Shown: piece after piece, positions 52,257-62,136 of the stretch | How the letters are laid out: each line of letters opens with the position of its first letter | Numbering within the stretch: the first letter of the stretch is position 1 | Origin: JAWSVE01 sp050633885 | Lineage (GTDB): Bacteria; Pseudomonadota; Gammaproteobacteria; Pseudomonadales; Cellvibrionaceae | Reading direction: 5' to 3' | DNA: 64,000 nt | NCBI GenBank assembly: GCA_050633885.1 | Contig: JBOEHK010000005.1 | Span: 124,001-188,000 of the forward strand | The notes under the pieces: model-generated | What the model saw: only the letters and a program-made list of their open reading frames with translations | What the model was told of the DNA's origin: nothing | The model's database searches: none | Translations under genes and position numbers: made by a program

Positions 52257-53813
52257 CTAGACTTGCTCTGTGTGATTAGTACGCTTTCGAACCACAACAA
52301 ACGTTTCATCGTTAAACCAAAGCCCTTCCCTTTGTTTGAGAATATCTCTCGTTGCATCCAAATAAATACCCGATGCAACGGCATTCTCAATCTGTTCTTC
52401 TTCAATTTGATTTACATAAATCGCGGCATTCCACGCAGCAAATAATGTTGAGCTACCAATATGATCACCAATTTCGGTGGGCAAAGTATGCATAACATAA
52501 CGAAAAACACTTTTTGCATCAGACATCGCGTTAAAATTAAAGCTTCTCGATTCCGGGCCGAGTTCTTGCTTTAAAACATCGAGCAAGATGTGGCGATTAA
52601 TGGTAAATGGATTTTCATCCGGCCAAATACGCTGAACAATTTCTAAGCCCGGATCATCACCATAACTTTGCACACCCAATAAACGACCACCAACAGCTAA
52701 ACTTTTAGAAAGCGGCGCTAGTATTTTTTTAATTTTAAATTCAGCTGAAACTCGAGACTGCCAAGGCTGTGCAGCCAAAATAAAATCATAATGACCTTCA
52801 ATAAACCCTTTTTTGGGTATTACATTTTCTAACATAAACTTTTGATCGGCACGATAAAGTACCAGCACTGAAGGCTCTGCATATAAAGGATTACCTGTCT
52901 TCTCGCTCGGCTTTGTCGCCCAACAATGATCCAAAACATCATGAAGCGATTCAATTTGTTCGCCATATTCATGCGCACAATGTCCTTCCAGCGCCACTTC
53001 GTGCCAATTGACTGATTGTTTTGAATGAGGTTTTAACCACGGCGCTTCGTTGTAAGCCATGTTGCTAATCACAAAAACAGTGGCTGGATGCTCTACAAAG
53101 CGATCAGGTAATTTGGCAATCCCTAATCGTACGTCTTCTAAACTCATCTCTTTCGCATTTATCAACAAAGGAACCGTGGGAAATTGTCGATGAATGTTTT
53201 GCATGACATAAGTTAAAACAGTGCCATCACCCATACCCGCATCAAACATTCGCAAAGCGGGTGCAGTCGGCTGGAGTAATTTAATTTCTTTTGCTGCACG
53301 CTGAGAAATCGCCCATTTTTCATTACAAGTATGCACAAAGTGTAAGTATTTTTGACGGTTTTCGTAAAAACGAAAAGGCCTTCTTTCTTTTTTATTTATA
53401 AAGTCATCATTGTTAGACAGTGCTGACTTTATCGCTGGCGACGTTATATTCTCATTTTTTTTCTGATACTGTTCATCAGGCATTGGCAATTTTTTATCAG
53501 AAACAGTAGGAGAAGAATCTGTATGACTATGAACGGTTTTAGGAGAAACAGTGATAGGCGTGTATTCGCTATCGATCAAAGCCAATTTGGCATCTTGGTC
53601 TGAGATGGCATCCGGGCCAGGAGGGTGATTTCGGATATATTCTTTTGTTTTATTTAACGTCTTTAAGGTAACACCTTTGCCATTGCGCAAACGGCCGACA
53701 AACTTTCCATCGTTAACGACAAGACGACCAAACGTAGATTCTGATATTTCTGCTTTTTTACAAAAGCTTGCTATCGAATCAATCAGTTGTTGTATTTCAT
53801 TATCCACAAGCAA
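52257..53813 (-). CDS. Predicted HTH / SAM-methyltransferase-like fusion protein
   Basis: A 518-residue protein. The first 60 residues (SFCKKAEISESTFGRLVVNDGKFVGRLRNGKGV in part) look like a helix-turn-helix of the XRE/plasmid-regulator type. A poorly conserved, Ser/Pro/Lys-rich linker follows (about 65-145). From about 185, MFDAGMGDGTVL is a methyltransferase motif I, with downstream NMAYNEAPW. It may be a regulator with a ligand-binding methyltransferase fold or a methyltransferase with an unusual DNA-binding head. It is 42 bp from dnaE. Confidence 0.6.
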   Translation of the reverse strand: MLVDNEIQQLIDSIASFCKKAEISESTFGRLVVNDGKFVGRLRNGKGVTLKTLNKTKEYIRNHPPGPDAISDQDAKLALIDSEYTPITVSPKTVHSHTDSSPTVSDKKLPMPDEQYQKKNENITSPAIKSALSNNDDFINKKERRPFRFYENRQKYLHFVHTCNEKWAISQRAAKEIKLLQPTAPALRMFDAGMGDGTVLTYVMQNIHRQFPTVPLLINAKEMSLEDVRLGIAKLPDRFVEHPATVFVISNMAYNEAPWLKPHSKQSVNWHEVALEGHCAHEYGEQIESLHDVLDHCWATKPSEKTGNPLYAEPSVLVLYRADQKFMLENVIPKKGFIEGHYDFILAAQPWQSRVSAEFKIKKILAPLSKSLAVGGRLLGVQSYGDDPGLEIVQRIWPDENPFTINRHILLDVLKQELGPESRSFNFNAMSDAKSVFRYVMHTLPTEIGDHIGSSTLFAAWNAAIYVNQIEEEQIENAVASGIYLDATRDILKQREGLWFNDETFVVVRKRTNHTEQV

Positions 53814-53854
53814 TCTTTATCTTTTTAAGCTTCTTTTTAATATGACATGAAAGA

Positions 53855-56800
53855 TTAATAAACTAATTTTACTTTTTCTCTGCCATAAGCCTCTTTTAAA
53901 CGTTGAATTAATTCATCGGCAGGTTTGATCTGCCAATCACTTCCAAGATACAACTGTCCTTTAGCATCTGATTTTTGAAAATCTATCCGAACAGAACAAC
54001 CTGAGCGTTTCACTGCCTCGCCACCCTCAGCTGAATCCGATTCAGGTTGCTGCCTTATTTGACGATAAGGCAGTAAAGCCTGTTGTAACTGTTCAGCAAA
54101 ATTATTTGGAAGCAGGTCTTGATTCACAGAGAGGCAAAGCCCTCTTGCTAAGTTTTGTCTAGCATCATCAAGCGAGTAAATATTATCCGCTCGCATCTTC
54201 AAACCACCACTGTAGTCGTCATTACTGACACCACCTTCAATCATGAGTAAACTATCTTTCACCAATTTTTCTCGATGCTCATTATAGGCATCCGAAAACA
54301 ACGTGATATCTATACGACCAGTTCGATCATCAAGAGAAAGAATCGCCATATTATCGCCACGCTTTGTTTTCATCACACGTAAGCTGACCAACATTCCGAC
54401 AATTTTTTGTTTTGCTCTATCGGCTTTTAGATTGGCAATACGAGATGAAGCGATCGCATTTACCTCTTCATCATATTCATCTATCGGATGTCCCGTGAGA
54501 TACAAACCGAGCGTTTCTTTTTCACCATTAAGCCGTTCTTTCATTGTCCATGAACGTACTTTTTTATAGGGCTCGTAGACATTTTTTTCGGCATCATTCG
54601 TAGGAACAAGACTACCAAATAAATCATCTATTCCGGCTGCACTATTTGCTGAACTTTGCTCAGCTGTTTTAACTGCTTCTGACATCGAAGAAAATAGCAC
54701 GGCACGATCATAGTCGAGCTCCACATTCGGCCCGATCAAATCTAAAGCACCACTGCGAACCAAAGCGTCTAATGCACGTTTATTGACTTTTCGACCATCA
54801 ACTCGCGAACAAAAATCAAAAATATCCGTGAAGGGTCCACCAGCTTCTCTCGCTTCAATAATATTTTCTATAGGCCCTTCACCCAATCCTTTAATAGAAC
54901 CCAGACCATAAATAATATCGCCCTCTACTACGGTGAATTGAAACAATCCTCTATTCACATCGGGTGGCAATAAATTTAATTTCATATGACGGCATTCTTC
55001 AATGAACGTCACTACCTTATCAGTTTTATCCATGTCAGAGGATAAAGTAGCTGCCATAAAATGTGCGGGATAATGCGCTTTCAACCAAGCAGTTTGGTAA
55101 GACACTAATGCGTAAGCGGCCGAATGCGATTTATTAAAACCATAGCCTGCAAACTTTTCTACGAGATCAAAAATGTGCGTGGCTAACTGCGGGTCAATGC
55201 CTTGATTTTTAGCACCTTCTGCAAAAGTTTCTCGCTGCTTTGCCATTTCTTCTGGCTTTTTCTTACCCATAGCACGGCGTAATAAATCTGCACCACCGAG
55301 AGAATATCCCGCAAGAAACTGTGCGATTTGCATGACCTGTTCTTGATAAACAATGACGCCGTAAGTGGGCTCTAGAATTGGCTTTAGAATTTCGTGTTGG
55401 TATTTTGCATCGGGATAGGCCACTTTTGCGCGACCATGTTTTCGATTAATAAAATCGTCAACCATCCCAGATTGCAAAGGTCCTGGTCGAAAAAGTGCAA
55501 CCAGTGCAATCATATCTTCGAGATTATCGGGCTGTAATCGTTTAATGAGATCACGCATCCCGCGTGACTCTAACTGGAATACAGCGGTAGTTTCTGCAGA
55601 CTTTAATAACTGAAATGTTTTTGGATCATCAAGAGGAATTGTTGCGATATCAATCGGGGATTCGCCAATCACTTTTCGTTCGCGATCGATCATCTGGATA
55701 GCCCAATCAATAATGGTTAATGTTCTTAAACCTAAAAAGTCGAACTTAACCAGACCTGCATCTTCAACATCATTTTTATCATATTGCGTAACTAAATTTC
55801 CCCCGGTTTCGTCACAATATAATGGAGAAAAGTCAGTGAGCTTAGTGGGAGCAATAACGACGCCACCGGCATGTTTACCCACATTACGGGTCATACCTTC
55901 TAACTTTAACGCCATGTCCCAAATTTCTTGGCCGTCACTGTCGTCAGCCAGAAAATCTCGAATAATTTCTTCTTGTTCAAATGCTTTTGATAGCGTCATC
56001 CCCACATCCATGGGAATCATTTTCGATAATTTGTCCGCTAGACCATAACTTTTCCCAAGGACTCGAGCAACATCACGAACAACCGCTTTCGCAGCCATCG
56101 TTCCAAAAGTAATAATTTGCGAAACGGCATCACGCCCGTATGTGTCTGCCACATAAGAAATAACGCGGTCTCTTTTTTCCATACAAAAATCGATATCGAA
56201 ATCCGGCATCGACACCCGTTCTGGATTCAAAAAACGCTCGAATAGTAAATCATATTTTAGCGGATCAAGATCTGTAATATTGAGCGCATAGGCCACTAAA
56301 GAGCCGGCACCCGAACCTCGCCCAGGACCAACTGGAACATTATTTTCAATCGCCCAATTGATAAAATCCATCACAATAAGAAAATAACCAGGGAATCCCA
56401 TTTGCGTAATAATATCTAATTCAAAACGCAGTCGATCGTCATATTCTTTTCTTTGTTCTTGATAATCCGGATGATTTGTATCTAGAATTTTTTCTAAGCG
56501 CTTATCCAATCCATCAAAAGATATTTTTTCAAAAAATTGTGCTTCGGTCATTCCGTCAGGAATTGGAAACGCGGGTAAGAAATTTTTACCCAACACTAAT
56601 TCTAAATTACAGCGTTTCGCTATTTCGACAGTATTAGTTATCGCCTCAGGGACATCGCTAAATAGTTCTGCCATTTCGGCTGGCGTACGTAAAAATTGTT
56701 GTTCACTGTAACGGCGTTCACGCCTAGGATCATCCAGTGTCCTACCTTCAGTAATACACACTCGTGCTTCATGAACTTCAAAATCGTCTTTATCAATAAA

Positions 56801-57403
56801 GCGAACATCATTTGTTGCCACGACAGGGCAACCCGTTTTTGTAGCCAAAGCCACTGCGGCGTGTACATGCTCTTCGTCATTTTCTCGATTTGTTCTTTGT
56901 AACTCTAAATAAAAACGATTCGGGAAATCTTTCATCCAACCCTGTAATAAAGTTTCAGCTTCATCTAAACGATCGGCCACTAATGACATTCCCACATCAC
57001 CAAACTTTGCACCCGACAGTGCAATCACGCCGTCGGTGTGCTCTGACACCCACTCGCGTTTAACTGTCGCAACACCAAGATGCTGGCCCTCTTGATAGGC
57101 TCGAGAAATTAATTGAGTGATATTGCGATAACCGGCTTCATTCATAGCCAGTAGCGTTAGACGTGTTGGAGGTGTTTCATTGTCGATGATGACAGAGAAG
57201 TCACTGCCACAAATGGGCTTAATGCCTTTACCTTGTGCTGCTTTATAAAATTTAATCAATGCATACAAATTGGTCTGATCAGTAATTGCACAAGCCGCCA
57301 TCCCTCTATCCGCTAACGCACTGGTCAGCGCACCAACTCGAGCAACACCATCAATTAAAGAATAATCAGTATGAACACTGAGATGGACAAAAGAATCAGT
57401 CAT
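53855..57403 (-). CDS. dnaE: DNA polymerase III alpha subunit
   Basis: A 1182-residue replicative polymerase, normal length. The N-terminal PHP domain (FVHLSVHTDYSLIDG) and the catalytic palm with PDFDIDFCMEKR and its three acidic residues are intact. The fingers, helix-hairpin-helix and a C-terminal OB domain (KIVGMLVSLRVMKTKRGDNMAIL) follow. It is the chromosomal replicase. The gene before it in this strand's order, pobA, is unrelated, so dnaE has its own promoter in the spacer above 57404. Confidence 0.97.
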   Translation of the reverse strand: MTDSFVHLSVHTDYSLIDGVARVGALTSALADRGMAACAITDQTNLYALIKFYKAAQGKGIKPICGSDFSVIIDNETPPTRLTLLAMNEAGYRNITQLISRAYQEGQHLGVATVKREWVSEHTDGVIALSGAKFGDVGMSLVADRLDEAETLLQGWMKDFPNRFYLELQRTNRENDEEHVHAAVALATKTGCPVVATNDVRFIDKDDFEVHEARVCITEGRTLDDPRRERRYSEQQFLRTPAEMAELFSDVPEAITNTVEIAKRCNLELVLGKNFLPAFPIPDGMTEAQFFEKISFDGLDKRLEKILDTNHPDYQEQRKEYDDRLRFELDIITQMGFPGYFLIVMDFINWAIENNVPVGPGRGSGAGSLVAYALNITDLDPLKYDLLFERFLNPERVSMPDFDIDFCMEKRDRVISYVADTYGRDAVSQIITFGTMAAKAVVRDVARVLGKSYGLADKLSKMIPMDVGMTLSKAFEQEEIIRDFLADDSDGQEIWDMALKLEGMTRNVGKHAGGVVIAPTKLTDFSPLYCDETGGNLVTQYDKNDVEDAGLVKFDFLGLRTLTIIDWAIQMIDRERKVIGESPIDIATIPLDDPKTFQLLKSAETTAVFQLESRGMRDLIKRLQPDNLEDMIALVALFRPGPLQSGMVDDFINRKHGRAKVAYPDAKYQHEILKPILEPTYGVIVYQEQVMQIAQFLAGYSLGGADLLRRAMGKKKPEEMAKQRETFAEGAKNQGIDPQLATHIFDLVEKFAGYGFNKSHSAAYALVSYQTAWLKAHYPAHFMAATLSSDMDKTDKVVTFIEECRHMKLNLLPPDVNRGLFQFTVVEGDIIYGLGSIKGLGEGPIENIIEAREAGGPFTDIFDFCSRVDGRKVNKRALDALVRSGALDLIGPNVELDYDRAVLFSSMSEAVKTAEQSSANSAAGIDDLFGSLVPTNDAEKNVYEPYKKVRSWTMKERLNGEKETLGLYLTGHPIDEYDEEVNAIASSRIANLKADRAKQKIVGMLVSLRVMKTKRGDNMAILSLDDRTGRIDITLFSDAYNEHREKLVKDSLLMIEGGVSNDDYSGGLKMRADNIYSLDDARQNLARGLCLSVNQDLLPNNFAEQLQQALLPYRQIRQQPESDSAEGGEAVKRSGCSVRIDFQKSDAKGQLYLGSDWQIKPADELIQRLKEAYGREKVKLVY

Positions 57404-57555
57404 AGAGACACATCATGGTACTAGGGTAATGAATTTAGGATGTGTAGATTCTACTGGAAGAAAGGGAAAAGCACCTAGGCTACAGCCCTGATGTTTAATA
57501 AATAAAGCGTAAAGAATGGGAAATATTCAAGCCAAATCGCTATTTAGCCTATTGA

Positions 57556-57579
57556 TTAGGTGCTTGTTTAAGTGCTTAT
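57556..57579. repeat. Short 12-bp tandem repeat, two mismatches
   Basis: TTAGGTGCTTGT is followed directly by TTAAGTGCTTAT. It lies in the spacer between dnaE and pobA. Confidence 0.7.
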
Positions 57580-57626
57580 ATCGGTACTCATGATTTAGCT
57601 CCACGCCATTAGAGATTGACATACTT

Positions 57627-57643
57627 GAGCTTACTGTAAGCTC
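57627..57643. repeat. 17-bp palindrome over the pobA stop codon
   Basis: GAGCTTAC-T-GTAAGCTC is a perfect 8-bp inverted repeat with a single-base centre. The pobA stop codon (57631-57633) lies in it. The loop is too small for a standard hairpin and no T-run follows, so it may be a protein-binding site or a cruciform. Confidence 0.5.
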
Positions 57644-58833
57644 TCATAAGGCAAGCCCACGTATTGCTGGGCAATAATCTTCTTCCCCGCTTCTGAGCCA
57701 ATATAGTAATTCAGTTCAGATTCCATAAAACGTTGGAATGTTTTATCATCAGCGCCATTGACCGTGATCTCGTCAAACTTATGCAGCATATTCGTCAACC
57801 ACCAAGAGAAACGCTCACCATTCCATACGCGTCTTAAACAAATGTCAGAGTATTGAGTGATGCATTCTGTATCGCCTTGCTGATAAACCCGTTTCATAAT
57901 TGCATATAAAGTCGCTACATCTGACGCGGCTAAGTTCAACCCTTTCGCACCGGTTGGCGGAACAATATGAGCAGCATCACCTAATAAAAATAATTTTCCG
58001 TATTGCATGGGCTCACAAACAAAAGAGCGTAATGGCGCAATACTTTTTTCAATGCTCGGGCCTGTTACCAAATTTTCGCTAACATCTTCTGGTAATCGTT
58101 TTTTTAATTCATCCCAAAATTTTTCATCTGTCCAATCTTCAACTTTATCAGTGAGTGGAACCTGTAAATAATATCGCGAACGAGTTTGCGAACGCATACT
58201 GGCTAAAGCAAAACCACGATCATGTTTACAATAAATTAATTCATGATTGACAGGTGGAGTATCGGATAACAAACCTAACCAACCAAACGGATAAACACGT
58301 TCAAACTCTGTTCTTTTATCTTCTGGAATTGTTTGTCTAGAAACACCATGGAATCCATCACAACCCGCAACATAATCACAATCTATTCGATGTGTTTTTT
58401 CACCTTTTTGATAAGTGACATAGGGAGCATCGGATTGAATATCATGAATAGCGACATCTTTTGCTTCATAGATAGTCTCCAAGCCTGCTGCTGCTCTTGC
58501 ATCCATTAAATCTTTTGTAATTTCAGTTTGGCCATAAACTGTTACCGTATCGCCATCGGCTAATTTTTTTAAATCAATACGTTCTCGCCGATTATTAAAA
58601 CTTAGTTCTACGCCATCGTGCACTTCACCTTCTTTCATCATTCGATCTGCAACACCGGCTTCATGAACGAGATCAACAAAGCCTTGCTCTAAAACGCCCG
58701 CACGAATCCGCCCTAAAACATAGTCACCAGTCACTCGTTCAAGAATAATGGCTTCAATATTTTGTTTTGCCAAAAGTTGCCCCAGTAACAAGCCCGATGG
58801 GCCAGCGCCGATAATAACTACCTGAGTTTTCAT
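57631..58833 (-). CDS. pobA: 4-hydroxybenzoate 3-monooxygenase
   Basis: A 400-residue FAD monooxygenase converting 4-hydroxybenzoate to protocatechuate with NADPH. The dinucleotide motif GAGPSGLLLGQLL, the GRIRAGVLEQGFVDL block specific to PobA, and LGDAAHIVPPTGAKGLNLA are all present. The length is almost exactly that of the Pseudomonas enzyme. It is divergent from an AraC-type gene, a usual PobR arrangement. An ATTAC-10nt-GTAAT element near 58846-58865 in the leader may be regulatory. Confidence 0.96.
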   Translation of the reverse strand: MKTQVVIIGAGPSGLLLGQLLAKQNIEAIILERVTGDYVLGRIRAGVLEQGFVDLVHEAGVADRMMKEGEVHDGVELSFNNRRERIDLKKLADGDTVTVYGQTEITKDLMDARAAAGLETIYEAKDVAIHDIQSDAPYVTYQKGEKTHRIDCDYVAGCDGFHGVSRQTIPEDKRTEFERVYPFGWLGLLSDTPPVNHELIYCKHDRGFALASMRSQTRSRYYLQVPLTDKVEDWTDEKFWDELKKRLPEDVSENLVTGPSIEKSIAPLRSFVCEPMQYGKLFLLGDAAHIVPPTGAKGLNLAASDVATLYAIMKRVYQQGDTECITQYSDICLRRVWNGERFSWWLTNMLHKFDEITVNGADDKTFQRFMESELNYYIGSEAGKKIIAQQYVGLPYESLQ

Positions 58834-59033
58834 ACGTTATCCTTCATTACAGTTATTTTTGTAATAACCCTATGAGGACAATGATCACTCTACGGCAGTA
58901 AAATAATAAGCCACAAAGAAGACATTGAATTGTACTTTTTAAACATTTAACCTAGAAAAAAATAGAATTAAGCATATATTGTGTAGATAATAGGCTCATC
59001 CTAAAACCCAAATTGCACTTTTGGACAATATTA

Positions 59034-59909
59034 ATGACTGACGCTATCCCGCTATTTGCTCTCTATGGAGAAGATGATTGGGTCGACAATCTCGGTTTTG
59101 TCCACTGCGAAGATATTGCTAAAAGAAGTAGTTCTTTAGGATGGAGCATCAGTGCTCACAGGCATGCTCAGTTATATCAATTTCTCGTCGTAGAAAAAGG
59201 CCATGCCAGCTTTTGGCTGGACGATCAGCATTTCGACACTTCAGATCAATGCGTCATTTGGATCCCACCAGGCGTCGTACATAGTTTTGATTTTTTACCC
59301 AGCACATTAGGGCGAGTCATTTCTTTCACTGAAGAGCTTTTATTAAATCAAACCGATTCAAGAATTCGACATTTGTTTTCTCAATCACTGAATACCGCAG
59401 ATTGTATTCATTATTCACCCACGTCATTTGAATTTAAACAATTAACATTATTGGCCAATGAGTTAGAACATGAACTCAAAAGAATACAGTTTGGGCAAGC
59501 GCTTATGGCGCAAACTGTTGTGAACGCCATGCTCATCAATATTTATCGACGACAAGAGGAATTGGGAAGGCTTCAAAGCAGTAATACAAATACACTGTGG
59601 TGGGAATTCAAACGATTACTGGACGAGCATTACCGAAAACATTTGAGCGTAAAAGAATTTGCCGATTTACTTTCTATTACGCCCTCTAAGCTCAATCGAT
59701 TATCAAAACAACTTTCTCAAAAGAGCGTGAAGTTTCACGCCCAGCATCGCCTACTCACTGAAAGCAAGCGAAAACTTTTATTTACTCGTCAATCCATTGA
59801 CGAGATTACTTATGAATTAGGCTTCAAAGATCCAGGCTATTTTTGTCGGTTCTTTAAAAAACATATTGAAATGACACCGAGCGAATTTAGAGAACAACAC
59901 TCGCAATAG
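59034..59909 (+). CDS. pobR: AraC-family regulator, PobR-like
   Basis: A 291-residue regulator from ATG 59034; the TTG at 59013 would add seven residues. The N-terminal cupin-like effector domain has SAHRHAQLYQFLVVEKG. The C-terminal AraC helix-turn-helix pair is present with ITPSKLNRLSKQL and YELGFKDPGYFCRFFKKHIEMTPSEFR. It is divergent from pobA and next to ligB, so regulation of 4-hydroxybenzoate or protocatechuate genes is the likely role. AraC-type PobR proteins are known for pobA. Confidence 0.85.
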   Translation: MTDAIPLFALYGEDDWVDNLGFVHCEDIAKRSSSLGWSISAHRHAQLYQFLVVEKGHASFWLDDQHFDTSDQCVIWIPPGVVHSFDFLPSTLGRVISFTEELLLNQTDSRIRHLFSQSLNTADCIHYSPTSFEFKQLTLLANELEHELKRIQFGQALMAQTVVNAMLINIYRRQEELGRLQSSNTNTLWWEFKRLLDEHYRKHLSVKEFADLLSITPSKLNRLSKQLSQKSVKFHAQHRLLTESKRKLLFTRQSIDEITYELGFKDPGYFCRFFKKHIEMTPSEFREQHSQ

Positions 59910-59935
59910 TTTCAATAACATCAAAAAGTAAAATC

Positions 59936-60781
59936 TTAATTATTTTCGATTAACAACAAACCGGCTCCGGTATTTGAAATAGGCGCATGATAATTCCGAT
60001 GAAGTTCGGTTAATTTTCCTTTACCATCCAACACACCTCTCATTCCGAGCCACATAATGAGTTCTGGACCTTGAGCTCCGGCAATCTCCACCAAATCTCT
60101 GATACTGTATTTAGTCAGCTCTTCTGGATGATCAACAATTTTATCCATGCACTCCAAATCAAACTTTTTATTGATAAAGCCGGCACGCTCTCCATCTAAT
60201 TGATGTGAAAGTCCACCAGTACCTAACACTACGACGTTTAAATCTTTATCGTAAGATTCAACAGCCTCGCCAATGGCTTTGCCTAAATCAAAACAACGCT
60301 TTGGTGAAGGCATTGGGTGCTGTTCTACATTTAAACACACAGGGATGACTTTCATGTGCTCGTATTGATTGCCTGGCCACATAAGTTGCATGGGAACTGT
60401 TAGGCCATGATCAACACTTAATTCTTGGCAAATCGTAATATCAAATTCATTATCGACTAATTCATTACAAATATGCCAAGACAATTCTGGATCACCATTG
60501 ATAGGCGGAATCGTTTTAATTCCCCAGCCTTCATCGGCACTGATGTATTGCGCTGCGGCACCAATTGCAAACGTGGGTTTTTTGTCGATAAAAAATTCCA
60601 ACCCATGATCGTTATAAAATATTATTGCGACATCAGGTTGAACTTTTGAAAGCCAATCGCGGACAGGAGGATAGCCATCGAAAAAAGGCTTCCAGTAAGG
60701 TTCGTTTTGTAACTTTTGTTCAATCGCTTTTCCAATCGCGGGAATATGCGATGTGGTAATTCCGCCTACAATCGTTGCCAT
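59936..60781 (-). CDS. ligB: Protocatechuate 4,5-dioxygenase beta subunit
   Basis: A 281-residue catalytic subunit that opens protocatechuate at the 4,5 bond using non-heme Fe(II). Iron-site segments GITTSHIPAIG and NDHGLEFF, and the catalytic-base region GGLSHQLDG, match the extradiol LigB fold. It is one base from ligA, so the subunits are made together. The cluster's cleavage product is 4-carboxy-2-hydroxymuconate semialdehyde. Confidence 0.95.
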   Translation of the reverse strand: MATIVGGITTSHIPAIGKAIEQKLQNEPYWKPFFDGYPPVRDWLSKVQPDVAIIFYNDHGLEFFIDKKPTFAIGAAAQYISADEGWGIKTIPPINGDPELSWHICNELVDNEFDITICQELSVDHGLTVPMQLMWPGNQYEHMKVIPVCLNVEQHPMPSPKRCFDLGKAIGEAVESYDKDLNVVVLGTGGLSHQLDGERAGFINKKFDLECMDKIVDHPEELTKYSIRDLVEIAGAQGPELIMWLGMRGVLDGKGKLTELHRNYHAPISNTGAGLLLIENN

Positions 60782-60782
60782 G

Positions 60783-61133
60783 TTATTGTCCCGCTTTTAA
60801 AAGCATTGCTTTGAATGCTTCAACTGTCATTCCTGTTTGCTGAGCGCCGATATCTTGCATGTTCATTCCAAGATATCCTGCAAATTTTGCAAGGTAATAT
60901 ATGCTCCCGCCCAACTCAATTAACTTTAAAATATCTCTATCCTTAATGGCGTTCTTTTGATTGTCATTAACACCATACTTATCACAATAGGCCATTTCAT
61001 CTTTTGCGAATTCAGTTCTATTTTCATCTGAATTTAATGAGTAACACATTTTATTTAAACCGTACGCCTGCATTGCCATTTTTCCATCAAACAGAATGGT
61101 GCCAGGTATTGGGCCTTTATCAAGATAGCTCAT
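60783..61133 (-). CDS. ligA: Protocatechuate 4,5-dioxygenase alpha subunit
   Basis: A 116-residue alpha subunit of the LigAB heterotetramer, which covers the LigB active site. GYLGMNMQDIG and MAYCDKYGVND are characteristic. It precedes ligB by one base and lies 45 bp after ligI in the operon. The length is within the normal range. Confidence 0.95.
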   Translation of the reverse strand: MSYLDKGPIPGTILFDGKMAMQAYGLNKMCYSLNSDENRTEFAKDEMAYCDKYGVNDNQKNAIKDRDILKLIELGGSIYYLAKFAGYLGMNMQDIGAQQTGMTVEAFKAMLLKAGQ

Positions 61134-61178
61134 GAATTCTCCGCAGAACTTTTATTGTTACAATGATTAAAACTAAGC

Positions 61179-62099
61179 CTATGACCAATATAATTTCATT
61201 GGATTATCAACCAATAATGCTTGCTGCAATTCACGTGTTGGCGCTATTTGAGGAATAAGATCCACTAGCGCGCCATCATCAGGACAATGAGACTTCATGT
61301 TTGGATGCGGCCAGTCTGTTCCCCACAATACTCTATCAGGAAACTTCTCAACAATTTTTCTCGCAAAAGGAACGACATCAGAATAGTTGATATTATTTCT
61401 AGTGCCCTCTGAGTCAGCTTGCAACGTTAATCGTTCAGCACAACTCACTTTCGCCCAAACATTGGGATTATTTTCCATTAGCGAGAGAAAATTGTTAAAT
61501 TCTTCACTATCAACGCCTTTACTCACATCAGGTCTGCCCATGTGGTCCACAACGATGGTGGTATCTAATTTTTTAAAAAAGGGAATCATATCGGGCAAAT
61601 CCGGCGCTTCAAAATAAACAACAATATGCCATCCTAATTTTTTCGCTTTTTCTGAAATCCCCAAATAAACTTCTTTGGGCGTTTCATCAACGAGTCGTTT
61701 TAAAAAATTAAATCGCACAGCTCTCACACCAAGATCGTGCATTTTTTTTAATTCTTCTTCGGTAATATCCGGTTCAACAATTGCAACGCCGCGAGCCATG
61801 TCATTCGAATGTTCCAGCGCATCTAATAACGCACTGTTATCTGTTCCATGACAAGAAGCTTGTACGATGACATTTCGTTGAAAACCTAAATGGTCTCGCA
61901 ACTCAAACAACTGTTCTTTCGACGCATCACAAGGTGTGTATTTTCGCTTCGCAGAATACGGAAACTTATCCGCCGGCCCAAAAACATGGCAATGCGCATC
62001 AACAGCACCTTCAAGCGGTTTGCAATCTGGTGTTTTGGGATTAGCATGGAATGGAAGATAATCAGGATCCATAAATGTTTCTCGCAGTGTATTTGTCAT
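61179..62099 (-). CDS. ligI: 2-pyrone-4,6-dicarboxylate hydrolase
   Basis: A 306-residue amidohydrolase-fold enzyme that opens 2-pyrone-4,6-dicarboxylate to 4-oxalomesaconate. VDAHCHVFGP is the N-terminal metal-type motif, RKYTPCDA is typical of LigI, and GTDWPHPN gives the conserved Asp at the end. It is 37 bp after galD and 45 bp before ligA. Confidence 0.95.
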   Translation of the reverse strand: MTNTLRETFMDPDYLPFHANPKTPDCKPLEGAVDAHCHVFGPADKFPYSAKRKYTPCDASKEQLFELRDHLGFQRNVIVQASCHGTDNSALLDALEHSNDMARGVAIVEPDITEEELKKMHDLGVRAVRFNFLKRLVDETPKEVYLGISEKAKKLGWHIVVYFEAPDLPDMIPFFKKLDTTIVVDHMGRPDVSKGVDSEEFNNFLSLMENNPNVWAKVSCAERLTLQADSEGTRNNINYSDVVPFARKIVEKFPDRVLWGTDWPHPNMKSHCPDDGALVDLIPQIAPTRELQQALLVDNPMKLYWS

Positions 62100-62136
62100 T
62101 TTTAATCAGTCGCTATATTGGAGCATTACACACTTA

